A DNA stretch of 64,000 nt from Ashinkailepas kermadecensis (GCA_034440615.1 JAOTOM010005109.1:124001-188000), one strand, 5' to 3'. Positions 22,050 to 34,616 are shown, numbered from the stretch's first letter. A program made the numbers and translations. Notes: generated by a model from the letters alone, not told the origin.

Positions 22050-23885
22050 CGGCTGGTGGTCACGTGGTAGTCACGTGCGGGTCACAGTCGTCTGGCGGTC
22101 ACGTGGGGTAACACGGTCACAGCCGTCTGGCGGTCACGTGGGGTAACACGGCCACAGCCGTCTGGTGGTCACGTGGTATTCACGTGCGGGTCACAGCCTT
22201 CTGGTGGTCACGTGAGATAACACGGCTATAGCCGTCTGGTGGTCACGTGGTAGTCACGTGCCCACCAGCCGTCTGGTGTCACGTGGGGGTAACACGGTCA
22301 CAGTCATCTGGTGTCACGTGGGGGTAACACGGTCACAGTCGTCTGGTGTCACGTGGGGGTAACACGGTCACAGCCGTCTGGTGGTCACGTGGTATTCACG
22401 TGCGGGTCACAGCCTTCTGGTGGTCACGTGAGATAACACGGCTATAGCCGTCTGGTGGTCACGTGGGGGTAACACGGCCACAGTCGTCTGGTGTCACGTG
22501 GGGGTAACACGGTCACAGCCGTCTGGTGGTCACGTGGGGGTAACACGGTCACAGCCGTCTGGTGTCACGTGGGGAGGTCACGTGGGGGTAACACGGTCAC
22601 AGTCGTCTGGTGTAGGAGGTAACACAGTCGTCTGGTGGTCACGTGGGGGTAACACGGTCACAGCCGTCTGGTCGGTCACGTCGTGGGGCAACACGGTCAC
22701 AGCCGTCCTGGTGGTCACGTGGGGGTAACATGGTCACAGTCGTCTGGTGGTCACGTGGGGGTAACACGGTCACAGCCGTCTGGTGGTCACGTGGGGGTAA
22801 CACGGTCACAGCCGTCTGGTGGTCACGTGGGGGTAACACGGTCACAGTCGTCTGGTGTCACGTGGGGGTAACATGGTCACAGTCGTCTGGTGGTCACGTG
22901 GGGGTAACACGGTCACAGCCGTCTGGTGGTCACGTGGGGGCAACACGGTCACAGCCGTCTGGTGTCACGTGGGGGTAACACGGTCACAGCCGTCTGGTGT
23001 CACGTGGGGGTAACACGGTCACAGCCGTTTGGGTCGTCACGTGGGGGTAACAAGGTCACAGTCGTCTGGTGTCACGTGGGGGTAACACGGTCACAGCCGT
23101 CTGGTCTCACGTGGGGGCAACACGGTCACAGCCGTCTGGTGGTCACCGTAACTAGTGGGGTAACACGGTCACAGTCGTCTGGTGGTCACGTGGGGGTAAC
23201 ACGGTCACAGCCGTCTGGTCTCACGTGGGGGCAACACGGTCACAGCCGTCTGGTCTCACGTGGGGGTAACAAGGTCACAGTCGTCTGGTGTCACGTGGGG
23301 GTAACACGGTCACAGCCGTCTGGTGTCACGTGGGGGCAACACGGTCACAGCCGTCTGGTCTCACGTGGGGGTAACACGGTCACAGTCGTCTGGTGTCACG
23401 TGGGGGTAACACGGTCACAGCCGTCTGGTGGTCACGTGGGGGTAACACGGTCACAGTCGTCTGGTGGTCACGTGGGGGTAACACGGTCACAGTCGTCTGG
23501 TGGTCACGTGGGGGTAACATGGTCACAGTCGTCTGGTGGTCACGTGGGGTAACACGGTCACAGCCGTCTGGTGGTCACGTGGGGGTAACACGGTCACAGC
23601 CGTCTGGTGGTCACGTGGGGGTAACACGGTCACAGTCGTCTGGTGTCACGTGGGGGTAACATGGTCACAGTCGTCTGGTGGTCACGTGGGGGCAACACGG
23701 TCACAGCCGTCTGGTGGTCACGTGGGGGTAACACGGTCACAGTCGTCTGGTGGTCACGTGGGGGTAACACGGTCACAGTCGTCTGGTGGTCACGTGGGGG
23801 TAACACGGTCACAGCCGTCTGGTGGTCACGTGGGGGCAACACGGTCACAGTCGTCTGGTGGTCACGTGGGGGCAACACGGGGACG
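22050..23885. repeat. 36-bp minisatellite carrying E-boxes, about 50 copies
   Basis: Unit with ctggtggtcacgtgggggta then acacggtcacagcc. Nearly every copy contains the palindrome CACGTG. A longer composite unit (with cacgtgcgggtcacagcctt and ataacacggctatagcc) occurs twice near 22170-22245 and 22385-22450. Confidence 0.98.
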
Positions 23886-24499
23886 GCAACCTGACGCGCC
23901 GACGCCTGCCGCCTTGGTCGGAATGTCGTCCGGCACGTGAGTCAACATCACATGCGTTGAGGGAAAGTGAGCTTTCAGCACGTGGTGCGATATTTTGGGT
24001 TCAGTTCTTCTTGTTTTTTCGCTTCACTAGGCCTCCTCAGACTGAAGAGTTGGAGTACATGCTTTTACCCGCCACGCAGTTGTTCAGTTTAACATGAATA
24101 ACACGTGTGGCATTTCTCATCGTTGTAACACATGGGCCATCATTCTTGTTTAGAGCGGGGTGATGGGGATGTTCCTATATCCTAAGGACAAGCCGATATT
24201 GTATCCCATGGCAGGGCCACTACCAAATCATTTAACTGGGGAGGGGAGGGTGGGCCATTGACCACTGGGAGATCAGCACCTGAGGCACTCAGACTCTACC
24301 CCCACCCGTTCCATTCCCTCAGTAAGGGTAACGCAATGGGTAATGGTCATTGACTGAGGGGTCACGGCCATCGCTGACGGTTCACAGTCCTCAGCTGAGA
24401 AGGCCCTGATCCGTGGCGAGCTGAAAAAGTGGACATGTGAAGGCGATACATACATCCCAAGCTGGTGTTGCCATGAAATACCCACAATGCAGCACTCTG
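23886..24499. other. no gene seen
   Basis: Single-copy DNA between an array and a SINE-like piece. The short open frames lack domains. Confidence 0.3.
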
Positions 24500-24640
24500 C
24501 CGCCTCGATAGCTCAGTTGGTTGGAGCGCCGACCCGTACCAGTCTCCCTGTCCTGATAACGCATGGTTCGATGTGCCTCTTGCGCTCGCCTGACCCTCAG
24601 GTGGGATGGTCAGCTGGAAGCTGGCACGGTAATGTCCGTA
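24500..24640 (+). mobile_element. tRNA-like SINE or tRNA pseudogene
   Basis: tagctcagttggttggagcg at 24509 is a near-perfect tRNA D-arm and A box, and ggttcgatgtgcc at 24564 is a B-box-like T arm. The anticodon region is about 20 nt too long and cannot fold into a normal arm, and the acceptor ends do not pair, so it is not a functional tRNA. Confidence 0.5.
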
Positions 24641-27160
24641 ACGTGGCACTGGGGCGGCCGTGTCGGCCGTGTCGGCCGTGTCGGCCCACTGGCGGCACGT
24701 TCAACTCTCGGTCAACATTCTGCCGTTAAACTGGACTTTTCAGGTTTGGTGGTGGGGCCAGGGCCCACGCAACAAGCTCTGCTCGACATAGCACCCCGAC
24801 CCATCAAGCCATTCTGTAGCAAGCATTCCGACTATCGAACAAAATATCTTTCAGAATTACACAGTCTTACCTGCGGCCATGGTTAGGGGTAGCCGGATGG
24901 TCGAGGATATAGGACGTTATTAAGGGGCCACCACAAACGTTGGAGAACCATGCAAGACTGAATTGTTCTGGAAGTGGTCGGCAGCCCAGAGAGACGGGCC
25001 TGACGACCCATGATCACAAGTGAGTTTCCGCTGGTACTACAACAAAAGGCAGCACCTGAGAATTAACGGAAGGGTAAGGATGGTAGATGGGGTCGTAGAG
25101 ATTCTCAGTGGAGTCTGAAGGGAGGTCCGTAATCATCAGGAGCCTCGACGACAGCTGGATGGCAGCCTGAGATGGTTGCAAGACTCAGTCTCGTGGATCG
25201 CAGGAACGACTATCGGACGAAATAATAGTTGGAGACACGCGCGTACCTGAATACGCGTGAAACAGTACAGGGGAGAATCTCGACTGATGTGCCGAAAGTT
25301 GGATGCATACTTGGTCTGCACTGTAGCCTGCTGACACCGTCGTGTACTGTGAGGTAAGAATATGCCGCCCAACCCTGAGTGGAGGATCGCGGTCAAAGCT
25401 GGCGTGGCAAATGGCGTACTCGATGCCGTCCTTTCCAGTCAATGTCCACGGGCCCCATGCTAAACATGAGCAACATTGGTGTGACATTGTAAGGCATTTA
25501 GGCGTGCCTGACGGTGGCGGCTGACGGCTGCGGCGGCGATTTCATGTCTTGTTGTAAATACATATCGCAACTGCGCCACCGCTTCACGGTCGTGCTTACG
25601 GTTTCCATCTTCGAGGCCAGCGGCTGTGGAGGTGCTGCAAATACGTGCTACAGCCGCGCCTCCGCGCCAAGGCAGTTGTCTCGGCTTCCGTTAATGGGAG
25701 CCGTTAATTTTCTACTTCCATAAAACATATAAGTTTTCAGTCCTGGAGCTTTAGCCTGGTGGCATTATGGTAGATCCCATCGGTGTCGAGGGTACTCATG
25801 TGTGTGTGTGTGTGAAGATGTGTCCCACCACGTCCCACCAGCCAACACTCGACACAGTCGGCGACAACAAAACACCTTCCGATAGGTGAGAGACATCTAG
25901 CGGCAATCGACGAAACTAACAGTGCAGAATACATTCGCATGGGCGAGGATTGGATGAGGGCGTCACCTAGCAAATATGACCAGTTCAGTGCTCTACTGGT
26001 CCTATTCGCTATTGACTGATCACCACAGTGCACTGGGGTGATCAGTGGACGTGTCGTTGCCATCGATACAAATGCTCTGTTTCTCTTGTTTTTTTTTTGT
26101 ATGCTGTTTCATCTTTGATTCCCTGCTATATGGCAGCCTCGTCCTGTATTCTTTGCGTGCCTGAGCCCACGGATAGTCTTCAAATGATGGCTGAGAGTAA
26201 GCCGAGCGCTGATCCATAACAGTCAGAACCCATACATCCTGCCCCGCTCCGCATCCCTCCCTAGTGATCTTTATCTTTGCATTATTGTCTTCTTTCTCCA
26301 TCTCCTTCATACCATGGTCTCGAAATGGCCAGACCTGGCCGAAGAGACTTCAGTCTAAACACCAAACTGAGTTGACCCAGCCCCGGGAGCCCGCCCGCGA
26401 CCTGCAATGGAGACAGGATCGGTGAACACCGGACAGGCAACACTAAAACGCTAGCTCGGCCATATCAGTAAGGAAAGGGCGCGCATTCCGGTGGGCGAGG
26501 TGGCATGGGCAGAGCGTCGGTGGCACCTGCAGTGGGAATGGTAAGCGACAACGGATATCAATGACAGACTGGTTCCTCAGAGGGGAGATAAGGTAACTCA
26601 GACTGAGTTTGACCAGAACTGGCGAGTTGGAAGTGAAGACAACGCGACCGCGGTTGAGCGAGGAGCGTGTCTGAGCCGGCACGGCGGACACCTGTGAGGA
26701 CGAAAAAAACAACAGATATAACATGGGTGTGGGGAACATTCGCGTAGTGCCGATAGGTAGAGGTCAGTGCACGTGGCTCACTGAAATATGCTGAGCTCGG
26801 TCAGTGCAAAAGGGCTACTTGCAAGTAGAACGCTCTGTATAATATGGAGTGGAATCTGACCAGTGTGGAACAGATTTTAAAAATCAGAATGTCATTTTCA
26901 GACCACTCGTGACAGCCGTATCCGTGTGCACTTACAATGTTCATTTGCAACCTGTGTGCCAAACGAACAAATCGGTCTGTGCTATCCGCTACGAGCGTGA
27001 TTATCACACACGGCCAGCTTCCATATTGGTTACCATTGGAGTAGCTGATTCTGCCATTCGGCGGAGCCGTCGCCGGTCCGGTAGCCGTGTACTCCGTGCG
27101 TCCACTGCGGGGGCGGTAACCACACCCGCAGCCGCCCGGCCAGTCGGCTGGCGGCCAGTG
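24641..27160. other. long stretch without recognisable genes
   Basis: Open frames up to about 120 codons occur on both strands with no domain I recognise. Three tandem gtgtcggcc units occur at 24660-24685. The segment at 26030-26310 has a repeat-element feel (a purine-rich end when read on the minus strand), but I cannot name it. Confidence 0.3.
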
Positions 27161-27164
27161 ACGC

Positions 27165-27855
27165 TGCGCCACACTGCGGTGTACCCCGGCCAGTGACGCT
27201 GTACCCCGGCCAGTGACGCTGCGTCACACTGCGGTGTACCCCGGCCAGTGACGCTGCGCCATGACCTATGCGTCACACTGCGGTGTACCCCGGAGTGACG
27301 GTGTACCCCGGCCAGTGACGCTGCGTCACACTGCGGTGTACCCCGACCAGTGACGCTGCGTCACACTGCGGTGTACCCCGGCCAGTGACGCTGCGCCACA
27401 CTGCGGTGTACCCCGGACCAGTGACGCTGCGCCACACTGCGGTGTACCCCGGCCAGTGACGCTGCGCCACACTGCGGTGTACCCCGGCCAGTGACGCTGC
27501 GTCACACTGCGGTGTACCCCGGCCAGTGACGCTGCGAACTGGTGCCCAGTGACGCTGCGCCACACTGCGGTGTACCCCGTGAGTCCCCCCGCGGTGCCCC
27601 AGTGACGCTGCGCCACGCTGCGGTGTACCCCGGCCAGTGACGTCTGCGGTGTACCCCGGCCAGTGACGCTGCGCCACGCCATCGGTGTACCCCGACCAGT
27701 GACGCTGCGCCACGCTACGGTGTACCCCGGCCAGTGACGCTGCGCCACACTGCGGTGTACCCCGGCCAGTGACGGTGTACCCCGGCCAGTGACGCTGCGT
27801 CACACTGCGGTGTACCCCGGCCAGTGACGCTGCGCCACGCTACGGTGTACCTAGG
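27165..27855. repeat. 35-bp minisatellite, about 19 copies
   Basis: Unit with gcggtgtaccccggccagtg and acgctgcgccacact. Several copies are truncated to accccggccagtgacg. Confidence 0.96.
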
Positions 27856-27897
27856 CCGGATAACGCAGTCGCCTCACTCGACGACCGGTCATAGTAA

Positions 27898-27930
27898 CGT
27901 GACGTGACGTACCCTCACGTCACGTCACGC
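27898..27930. repeat. CGTGACGTGACG palindrome
   Basis: cgtgacgtgacg is followed after about 8 bases by its inverse cgtcacgtcacg, a 12-bp stem next to the end of the 35-bp array. Confidence 0.8.
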
Positions 27931-28049
27931 CACGCACACGGGGCAAACATCTGCACAGGCAGGCGGCACACGACACCGTACCCACGGCTACCGCCGCTCA
28001 GAAAAGAGCCGCGAAACTGCCAGGTGGCAGCAGCTTGACAGCACGGTGA

Positions 28050-28950
28050 GAGTGGCGTGTGCTCACCGGTCACTCCGGGTCGCGCCGCGATTGAATCCAG
28101 GTGAAGCGACAAACACGCGCTCCACCAGAGGAAAAGCGCCCACAAAGCGCGAGGCCGTGCTGCCGGCCAGGGGGTGGGGGGTGGGGGGGGGGCTACGCCC
28201 GATCACCAGGAGCCGGGAGGTGCGCCCGTCAGACTCCTCACCTCTGCCGGGCAACGTCCGGCGTGGCCGCGTCATTAGTCTGACGTCACAGCGTGATTAC
28301 TCTGACGTCACACCGGCCAACGGTGCGGCCGCCGTGCGCATTCACAGGATGAGGCGTCCGGCGACCGAGCCGCAAATACAGCCATCAGCGCACCAAGTGC
28401 CGGCTACTTCCTGCCGTAAGCGGCCGACCGGTAACGACGCCCGGCTGGTGCAGCTATCAGAACGTTCGCGTCGGGATACGTCCTTGGCAGGTGGTCGCGC
28501 TGGACCTCCACACTGCTGGGGTCGCCTGGAGGTACGTGACGGCGCCTGAACGCCGCGTGGACCATCACAGCGCGTGACGAGCAGTGGAGGGGCCACCACA
28601 GCGAGCGAGGTCGGCACATGACGACCACTTCTGACGACGCCTGACCGCCGCGTGGAACGTCACAGCACGTGACGAGTAGTGGAGGGCCACCACAGCCATC
28701 CGCCACAGCGAGCGAGGTCGGCACTCGACGACCACTTCTGCACAATTGTCGCAACGAGAGCGGCGGCGGCGCCTCCCCCTGAATGAAAAGCACTGCTACG
28801 CAGCGACGCGTCCCGGGTCACGGAGGGGGTGGGGTGTTGGGGGGCGCTACAGCCACCCTGCTGCACCACTCTGTGCCGCCGCTGCTCTGGGCGACGCCAC
28901 AGGGGTCATGGTTCCGTTTGGAGGGATCCTTCGCGGAGGTCATGGTGCGG
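28050..28950. promoter_or_regulatory. CpG-dense GC-rich stretch with paired CRE sites
   Basis: High GC with frequent CG dinucleotides. Two TGACGTCA palindromes (CREB/ATF-type) sit about 24 bp apart near 28280-28312. A decayed duplication of about 90 bp (cgaggtcggcac, gacgaccacttctg) lies at 28560-28745. It could be a promoter-type CpG island, but no gene start follows that I can support. Confidence 0.3.
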
Positions 28951-29940
28951 TGAGACGTTCACTGCAATGGTACTGGGCCGACCACCGGCCTTCCCTGCCT
29001 AACTCCGCCGCCGACGTGGCATCGCCGCCGACGTGGTATGTCAGCCTGCAGATTAAATCTGACGACCTTGTACACCGCATCAACGGTACATATAGTACGT
29101 TCGGGGCTGAACCCAGACGACTACAAAAAGAAACCTTGGCAGGGAGATGTTGAGGGTGGATATGACCAGCTTAAGACCAGTTTTGGTGAGGGACTGATTA
29201 TGATTGGGCGGGGGAGGGGATGAACAGATTTTCTTCCAGTGGATGTCATCGATTCATTGCTCGATCAAGATTCTCTCACAACGGAAAACTTTGGCAAGGA
29301 GGGGGAAGAACAGGCATATATAATCTGAAATTATCGCAAGCTAGCAGGGGGTAAAATGCAATATCCTGGGGTAGCTAAAGTTGCTGAAGGTGGGCGAATG
29401 CTCATCAAGTTAAAATATAAACAGGCCAGGGTGAAAGCTTAATCTCGCTGACCTAAATACGTAAAACGTTACGTCTTAAACAAGGAATGTGCTACGAAAT
29501 AATTGTCATGGTAGTAGTGTTTCATTTCATTGCAAATTATTTTAAATCGATAGAAATAGAGAACATTACACTTTGTGGCCCTCTTCAGATATTGGTCATT
29601 TTCACCCCATCCTTGGATCTACAAGTGAATGACTTGGGGAGCGCATCCAAGACATTGCAGTGCATACAATTGCCACGAAAACATACGCACATTGGTACAC
29701 ACGATTTTTTCCACTTGCGCCTTGGGCCAAAACACTTCTCCAATACGGGAATAACAGCTGGCCCGAATGGAGAAGAACCAATCCCGACGGAGCAACAGCT
29801 GGTCCGAGCTGGAAAACAGATAGCTCAAGCGCCGTGTTCTAGTTTATACGTTCCACTGCGACTATCTGCAACACGGACGCCCAGCAACTAAGAGTTGCGC
29901 GGGGCGAAAACAATTAAATTATATGACGCTGCAATTGCCA
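28951..29940. other. no gene seen
   Basis: AT-richer single-copy DNA. The open frame at 29487-29891 (134 codons) has no recognisable domain. Confidence 0.3.
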
Positions 29941-29943
29941 TTA

Positions 29944-30650
29944 TGGTGGAGAGCGGCCAGCAAACGACTATGTCACCAATCGAGCGGCTATGGTGGAGAG
30001 CGGCCAGCAAACGACTATGTCACCAATCGAGCGGCTATGGTGGAGAGCGGCCAGCAAACGACTATGTCACCAATCGAGCGGCTATGGTGGAGAGCGGCCA
30101 GCAAACGACTATGTCACCAATCGAGCGGCTATGGTGGAGAGCGGCCAGCAAACGACTATGTCACCAATCGAGCGGCTATGGTGGAGAGCGGCCAGCAAAC
30201 GACTATGTCACCAATCGAGCGGCTATGGTGGAGAGCGGCCAGCAAACGACTATGTCACCAATCGAGCGGCTATGGTGGAGAGCGGACAGCAAACGACTAT
30301 GTCACCAATCGAGCGGCTATGGTGGAGAGCGGCCAGCAAACGACTATGTCACCAATCGAGCGGCTATGGTGGAGAGCGGCCAGCAAACGACTATGTCACC
30401 AATCGAGCGGCTATGGTGGAGAGCGGCCAGCAAACGACTACGTCACCAATCAAGCGGCTATGGTGGAGAGCGGCCAGCAAACGACTATGTCACCAATCGA
30501 GCGGCTATGGTGGAGAGCGGCCAGCAAACGACTATGTCACCAATCGAGCGGCTATGGTGGAGAGCGGCCAGCAAACGACTATGTCACCAATCGAGCGGCT
30601 ATGGTGGAGAGCGGCCAGCAAACGACTACGTCACCAATCGAGCGGCCACA
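29944..30650. repeat. 47-bp minisatellite, 15 copies
   Basis: Very homogeneous unit with ggtggagagcggccagcaaa and cgactatgtcaccaatcgag. Only single-base variants (gacagc, tacgtc, caagcg) occur, so the expansion looks recent. The 428-codon frame through it is a repeat product. Confidence 0.98.
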
Positions 30651-30769
30651 CTACCGTTGCCACAAAACGAGTCCCGGCCAGCAAACCCTGGACCCGTGCT
30701 CGTCCTCGTCCAGTGCACATTCGTCCTGTTATTCTCTCCATGCCCTGACACAGACCGGCGAAGGGCCAG

Positions 30770-31550
30770 AGCCGTCTGATCGCACTGTGGCCAGCCGCCG
30801 TTACGGCCAGACCCCAGCTGCGCCAGCCCCAGTGCGGCCTCACAGAGCAGAGGAAGCTCTGGATCGCACTGTGGCCAGCCGCCGTTACGGACAGACCCCA
30901 GCTGCGCCAGCCCCAGTGCGGCCTCCAGCCCGCCAGACCCGCTCGCAGCCCCTGTCAGTCCCAGAGCAGAGGAAGCTCTGGATCGCACTGTGGCCAGCCG
31001 CCGTTACGGCCAGACCCAGCTACGCCAGCCCCAGTGCGGCCTCGCCATCCCTGTCCCAGAGCAGAGGAAGCTCTGGATCGCACTGTGGCCAGCCGCCGTT
31101 ACGGCCAGACCCAGCTACGCCAGCCCCAGTGCGGCCTCGCCGTCCCTGTCACAGAGCAGAGGAAGCTCTGGATCGCACTGTGGCCAGCCGCCGTTACGGC
31201 CAGATCTAGCTGCGCCAGCCCCAGTGCGGCCTCGCCGTCCCTGACGCAGAGCAGAGGAAGCTCTGCATCGCACTGTGGCCAGCCGCCGTTACGGCCAGAC
31301 CCCAGCTACGCCAGCCCCAGTGCGGCCTCGCCGTCCCTGTCACAGAGCAGAGGAAGCTCTGGATCGCACTGTGGCCAGCCGCCGTTACGGCCAGATCTAG
31401 CTGCGCCAGCCCCAGTGCGGCCTCGCCGTCCCTGACGCAGAGCAGAGGAAGCTCTGGATCGCACTGTGGCCAGCCGCCGTTGCGGCCAGACCCCAGCTAC
31501 GCCAGCCGCAATGCGGCCTCGTCGTCCCTGTCGCAGAGCAGAGGAGGCTC
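30770..31550. repeat. 95-bp minisatellite, about 8 copies
   Basis: Unit with ggatcgcactgtggccagcc and gccgttacggccagacc, also cagagcagaggaagctctg. Most spacings are 95 bp, with the first two at about 85 and 118. Confidence 0.96.
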
Positions 31551-32195
31551 TGCACAACTCGTGGCATGGATTGGCGGCACGTTGCAGCGGTCTGACACAC
31601 ACCCCGGCCCTTATACATAGCCTGGTCCGACTTGCACTGCATGCCCGCCATAGGTGACGACCATGCGTTGTATTTGTGCAAGTGTTGTGGGGACGCACTG
31701 CACGCGTTTTTCAATCTTCTTTTTTGCTATTCTACTTTTTTTTAAACCATACAGTTTCGGTGACACTCCATTCGCATTTGGGAAATTTCGGCTTTAGTTT
31801 CGAGAGACAGATCTGTTCCATAGCATGCATTAGGATCTGGGCGCGGTCTGCTTCCCGAATACTTCACAGTGCTTACGATTAGAACCGAACCGGTTCGAGC
31901 GATGCCATGCCGACACGTGTCCGGTTCTGAGTCAGGCCACTCAAAGGCACACTCACGATGCTGTCTCCTCGTGACTGTCTGGCCTGCACCTGGTTGGGCT
32001 TAACCAAGGGAACCTGTCTGACAAAAGCTGGATGGAGGCCGTCAACAGGCTCGACACTGCTCCTGGCTGCTTGAATGCTGCAACTAAGCACGCCTCGGGC
32101 CAACCTCATCAAGGACCGGAACGAGTGGGAACACGGCGGATTTATGAGTGTGCGCATCAGGCTTGCGGGTGCATATGCGGCTGTACGGAGCGATG
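31551..32195. other. no gene seen
   Basis: Single-copy DNA separating two arrays. The short frames have no recognisable domains. Confidence 0.3.
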
Positions 32196-32196
32196 A

Positions 32197-32990
32197 CGTC
32201 ACACCCCCGGCCACGACACGCGCGTGCCGCAGGAGGGCCGTGACCGCACCATAGCCATCCCGTCGGGCGGTGGTGAGTCTGGTGTCACACTCACACCCCC
32301 GGCCACGACACGCGCGTGCCGCAGGAGGGCCGTGACCGCACCATAGCCATCCCGTCGGGCGGTGGTGAGTCTGGTGTCACACTCACACCCCCGGTCACGA
32401 CACCCGCGTGCCGCAGGAGGGCCGTGATCGCACCATAGCCGTCCCGTCGGGCGGTGGTGAGTCTGGTGTCACACTCACACCCCCGGCCACGACACGCGCG
32501 TGCCGCAGGAGGGCCGTGACCGCACCATAGCCGTCCCGTCGGGCGGTGGTGAGTCTGGTGTCACACTCACACCCCCGGCCACGACACGCGCGTGCCACAG
32601 GAGAGCCGTGACCGCACCATAGCCATCCCGTCGGGCGGTGGTGAGTCTGGTGTCACACTCACACCCCCGGCCACGACACGCGCGTGCCACAGCAGAGCCG
32701 TGACCGCACCATAGCCATCCCGTCGGGCGGTGGTGAGTCTGGTGTCACACTCACACCCCCGGCCACGACACGCGCGTGCCGCAGGAGGGCCGTGACCGCA
32801 CCATAGCCGTCCCGTCGGGCGTTGGTGAGTCTGGTGTCACACTCACACCCCCGGGCCGTGACCGCACCATAGCCGTCCCGTCGGGCGTTGGTGAGTCTGG
32901 TGTCACACTCACACCCCCGGCCACGACACGCGCGTGCCGCAGGAGGGCCGTGACCGCACCATAGCCGTCCCGTCGGGCGGTGGTGAGTCT
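32197..32990. repeat. 92-bp minisatellite, 8-9 copies
   Basis: Unit with cccccggccacgacacgcgc, gagggccgtgaccgcaccat and gtgagtctggtgtcacac. One copy near 32847-32880 lost the central 45 bp. Confidence 0.97.
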
Positions 32991-33264
32991 GGAGTCGGCC
33001 ATACCTGGCGAGCCACCCCGCTGAGACCACTGGGCTTATGCTGCACCCTCGACCACACCGGTGACTCTCGGAGGAGCTGACGTCATCGTCACTGGACCGC
33101 TTTTGAGGCGTTGAGGTGCGGTCAGAGTCACGTCGCCACAACTGGAGCAGCCACTGCTGGGCACTGCAGACCCGCATGTGACGTGCGTGGCGCCCGGCAT
33201 CCGAATGGCCGACAGCGATATGTGCGCGGCCAAGGCAGATCAAGCTCCGCACATTACCATATGA

Positions 33265-33933
33265 ATGAGGGCTCTTCAGTCAGTGGGAGGACGCTTGACA
33301 CTTTTGTTGGCCTTCGCGCTGGGGATCTCGTCGGCGAAGTGTTCCATCAATACCGGCGCCGATCTGTGTGAGCCGAGAGGCCCTCCTCCCAGAACTCGTA
33401 CTGCGCTCAGAGCTGGCGATGTCTGGACTGCGAACGTCGCCGGGTTCACCTCAGTGGGTGGGGCGCCACAGACGTCACCAGCGTCCCACGTGACGTGGGA
33501 GATGTCAGATGTCAGAGCGGGCGATGTCTGGACTGCGAACTTCGCCGGGTTCACCTCAGTGGGTGGGGCGCCACAGACGTCACCAGCGACCCACGTGACG
33601 CGGGAGATGTCAGATGTCAGAGCGGGCGATGTCTGGACTACGCGAGGCGCCGCGTCCACCTCAGTGGGTGGGGCGCCACAGATGTCACCAGCGACCCACG
33701 TGACGCGGGAGATGTCAGATGTCAGAGCGGGCGATGTCTGGACTACGCGAGGCGCCGCGTCCACCTCAGTGGGGGGGGGAGATAGATGTCAGAGGGACGT
33801 GTTTGAATGCGGAAAGCCCCCGGGCAGTGGGTGGGGCGCCACAGACGTCACCAGCGACCCACGTGACGCATTGCGGCGTCGTGGACTGTCCGTGGCGTCC
33901 GTGACGATCTGGCCTCCCACTGACCCCAGTTAG
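33265..33933 (+). CDS. hypothetical ORF: signal-like start plus 35-aa repeats
   Basis: A 222-codon frame. The first 25 residues (MRALQSVGGRLTLLLAFALG, then ISSAKC) look like a signal peptide with a plausible cleavage site, followed by four in-frame 35-residue repeats (105 bp each) beginning RAGDVWT and ending HVTREMSDV. This could be a secreted repeat protein. Against that, differences between repeats are largely amino-acid changing, the unit is CG-rich like neighbouring non-coding arrays, and no domain, homologue or upstream promoter is recognised. I regard chance as more likely than a gene. Confidence 0.2.
   Translation: MRALQSVGGRLTLLLAFALGISSAKCSINTGADLCEPRGPPPRTRTALRAGDVWTANVAGFTSVGGAPQTSPASHVTWEMSDVRAGDVWTANFAGFTSVGGAPQTSPATHVTREMSDVRAGDVWTTRGAASTSVGGAPQMSPATHVTREMSDVRAGDVWTTRGAASTSVGGGDRCQRDVFECGKPPGSGWGATDVTSDPRDALRRRGLSVASVTIWPPTDPS
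33400..33875. repeat. 105-bp minisatellite, 4+ copies
   Basis: gtcagagcgggcgatgtctg recurs at 33511, 33616 and 33721 with an earlier diverged copy at 33406. A partial copy follows at about 33825-33870. The unit also contains cccacgtgacg. Confidence 0.95.
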
Positions 33934-34170
33934 GAGACGGGGCTGGGAGACGGGGACGGGGACGGGGTTAGGAGACGGGGCGTGGGGAGCTGGGATTGAA
34001 GCAGCGAATCGCGACGACAACAAGAACGGCTCTGGTTTTCCGTGAGTGGCGCTTGATATGGCAGAGGAGGCGGTCGGTGTCTTCAAACGAAGAGAGTGAT
34101 GTTCAAAGGCGATGTCGGGGCTATCACCCGGTTCCCCCTTGCTCTCTCCCTCCCCTCTCTTCCTTTCTTT

Positions 34171-34240
<70 letters not shown>

Positions 34241-34258
34241 CTCGCTCGCTCTCGCTCT
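34171..34258. repeat. (CT)n microsatellite
   Basis: TC dinucleotide tract of about 88 bp ending in degenerate ctcgct units. Confidence 0.97.
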
Positions 34259-34616
34259 ATCACAAGTCACCAAAAGGAAGTTGTTCCTCATTTGTCGAAC
34301 ATACCAGATAATTCGTTAAGTTTTCTTACTCTCATATTTCTCATTGACGTGATAGTAATGATCCGGTTGCTTTCACAACAGTATGGTGTAGCGGCTCTGG
34401 GAATGAAAGTGCACAGGTAACATAACGCCACAAGGCACAGATGGCCGGATTATCGCACCCATCCATCTCACACGTTGATTAACCCTACACCAGCCGTCCA
34501 GCCTGTCATCAACATCACTGACACGACACACCTCGCACTTGCTACACTGAGTAATCGAAAACAAATACTTTGCCCGCCTGAGCACAAGGGGCCCTATTTT
34601 GGGCCGCCGTACAACG

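Noticed and set aside
24507..24583. Functional tRNA gene
   Set aside because: The D arm and B box are good, but the anticodon region is too long and the acceptor stem does not pair.
25185..25487. Minus-strand exon with WGPWTLTGKDGIEYAICHAS
   Set aside because: Open for about 100 codons with a possible acceptor, but no domain matched and no phase link to the known exons was found.
29895..31209. Plus-strand frames of 294 and 428 codons
   Set aside because: They are products of the 47-bp and 95-bp arrays and are open in several frames at once.
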